From Actinomycetes bacterium (lineage in GTDB: Bacteria > Actinomycetota > Actinomycetes > Mycobacteriales > Mycobacteriaceae), in contig JAEWGK010000274.1 of assembly GCA_023388385.1 (NCBI GenBank), forward strand, positions 1-5,941: 5,941 nt of DNA, written 5' to 3'. Positions 5,938-5,941 of the stretch are shown piece after piece. The position numbers and the translations under genes were made by a program. Each line of letters begins with the position of its first letter. Position 1 is the first letter of the stretch. The notes beneath the pieces are model-generated. The model was not told the origin of the DNA, made no database searches, and saw nothing but the letters and a program-made list of their open reading frames with translations.

Positions 5938-5941
5938 GCCG

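Overview
The window is very GC-rich and its codons strongly favour G or C in third position. It carries ordinary bacterial genes, a four-base-overlap operon and two apparent leaderless starts. Together with the malic enzyme type and the His-rich C-terminal gene, this suggests a high-GC actinobacterium, most likely Corynebacterium or a close relative. That placement is inferred from gene content and style; there is no rRNA or other marker gene here.

Layout, left to right. (1) Bases 1-458 are the 3' end of a gene whose visible product is almost entirely a Thr/Ser/Glu/Pro-rich, mucin-like tail. (2) Bases 459-632 hold a large GC-rich hairpin (probable terminator) and a candidate -10 box. (3) Bases 633-1832 encode a complete malic enzyme. 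(4) Bases 1833-1967 hold a perfect 8-bp inverted repeat and a TAGCAT box that implies a leaderless start for the next gene. (5) Bases 1968-4665 form a three-gene operon for a polar amino acid ABC importer: lipoprotein receptor, permease, ATPase. Both junctions are 4-base stop/start overlaps. (6) Bases 4693-5448, on the minus strand and convergent with the operon, encode a TauE/SafE-family membrane permease, also with TAGCAT just before its ATG. (7) Bases 5449-5643 are a divergent intergenic region with an AT-rich island holding two Fur/Zur-like inverted repeats and a further small inverted repeat. (8) Bases 5644-5937 encode a 97-residue protein with 24 histidines and an internal duplication, probably a zinc-binding protein.

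Functionally, the malic enzyme links C4 metabolism to pyruvate and NAD(P)H, and the ABC operon imports an amino acid whose identity cannot be read from sequence. The TauE-like protein exports or moves a small anion, possibly sulfur-containing. The clearest regulatory story is at the right end: a His-rich protein downstream of Zur-like operators looks like a zinc-starvation-regulated zinc buffer or chaperone. I found no mobile element, CRISPR array, RNA gene or defence system. The duplicated His-rich protein and its operator region are the least conventional part of the window.
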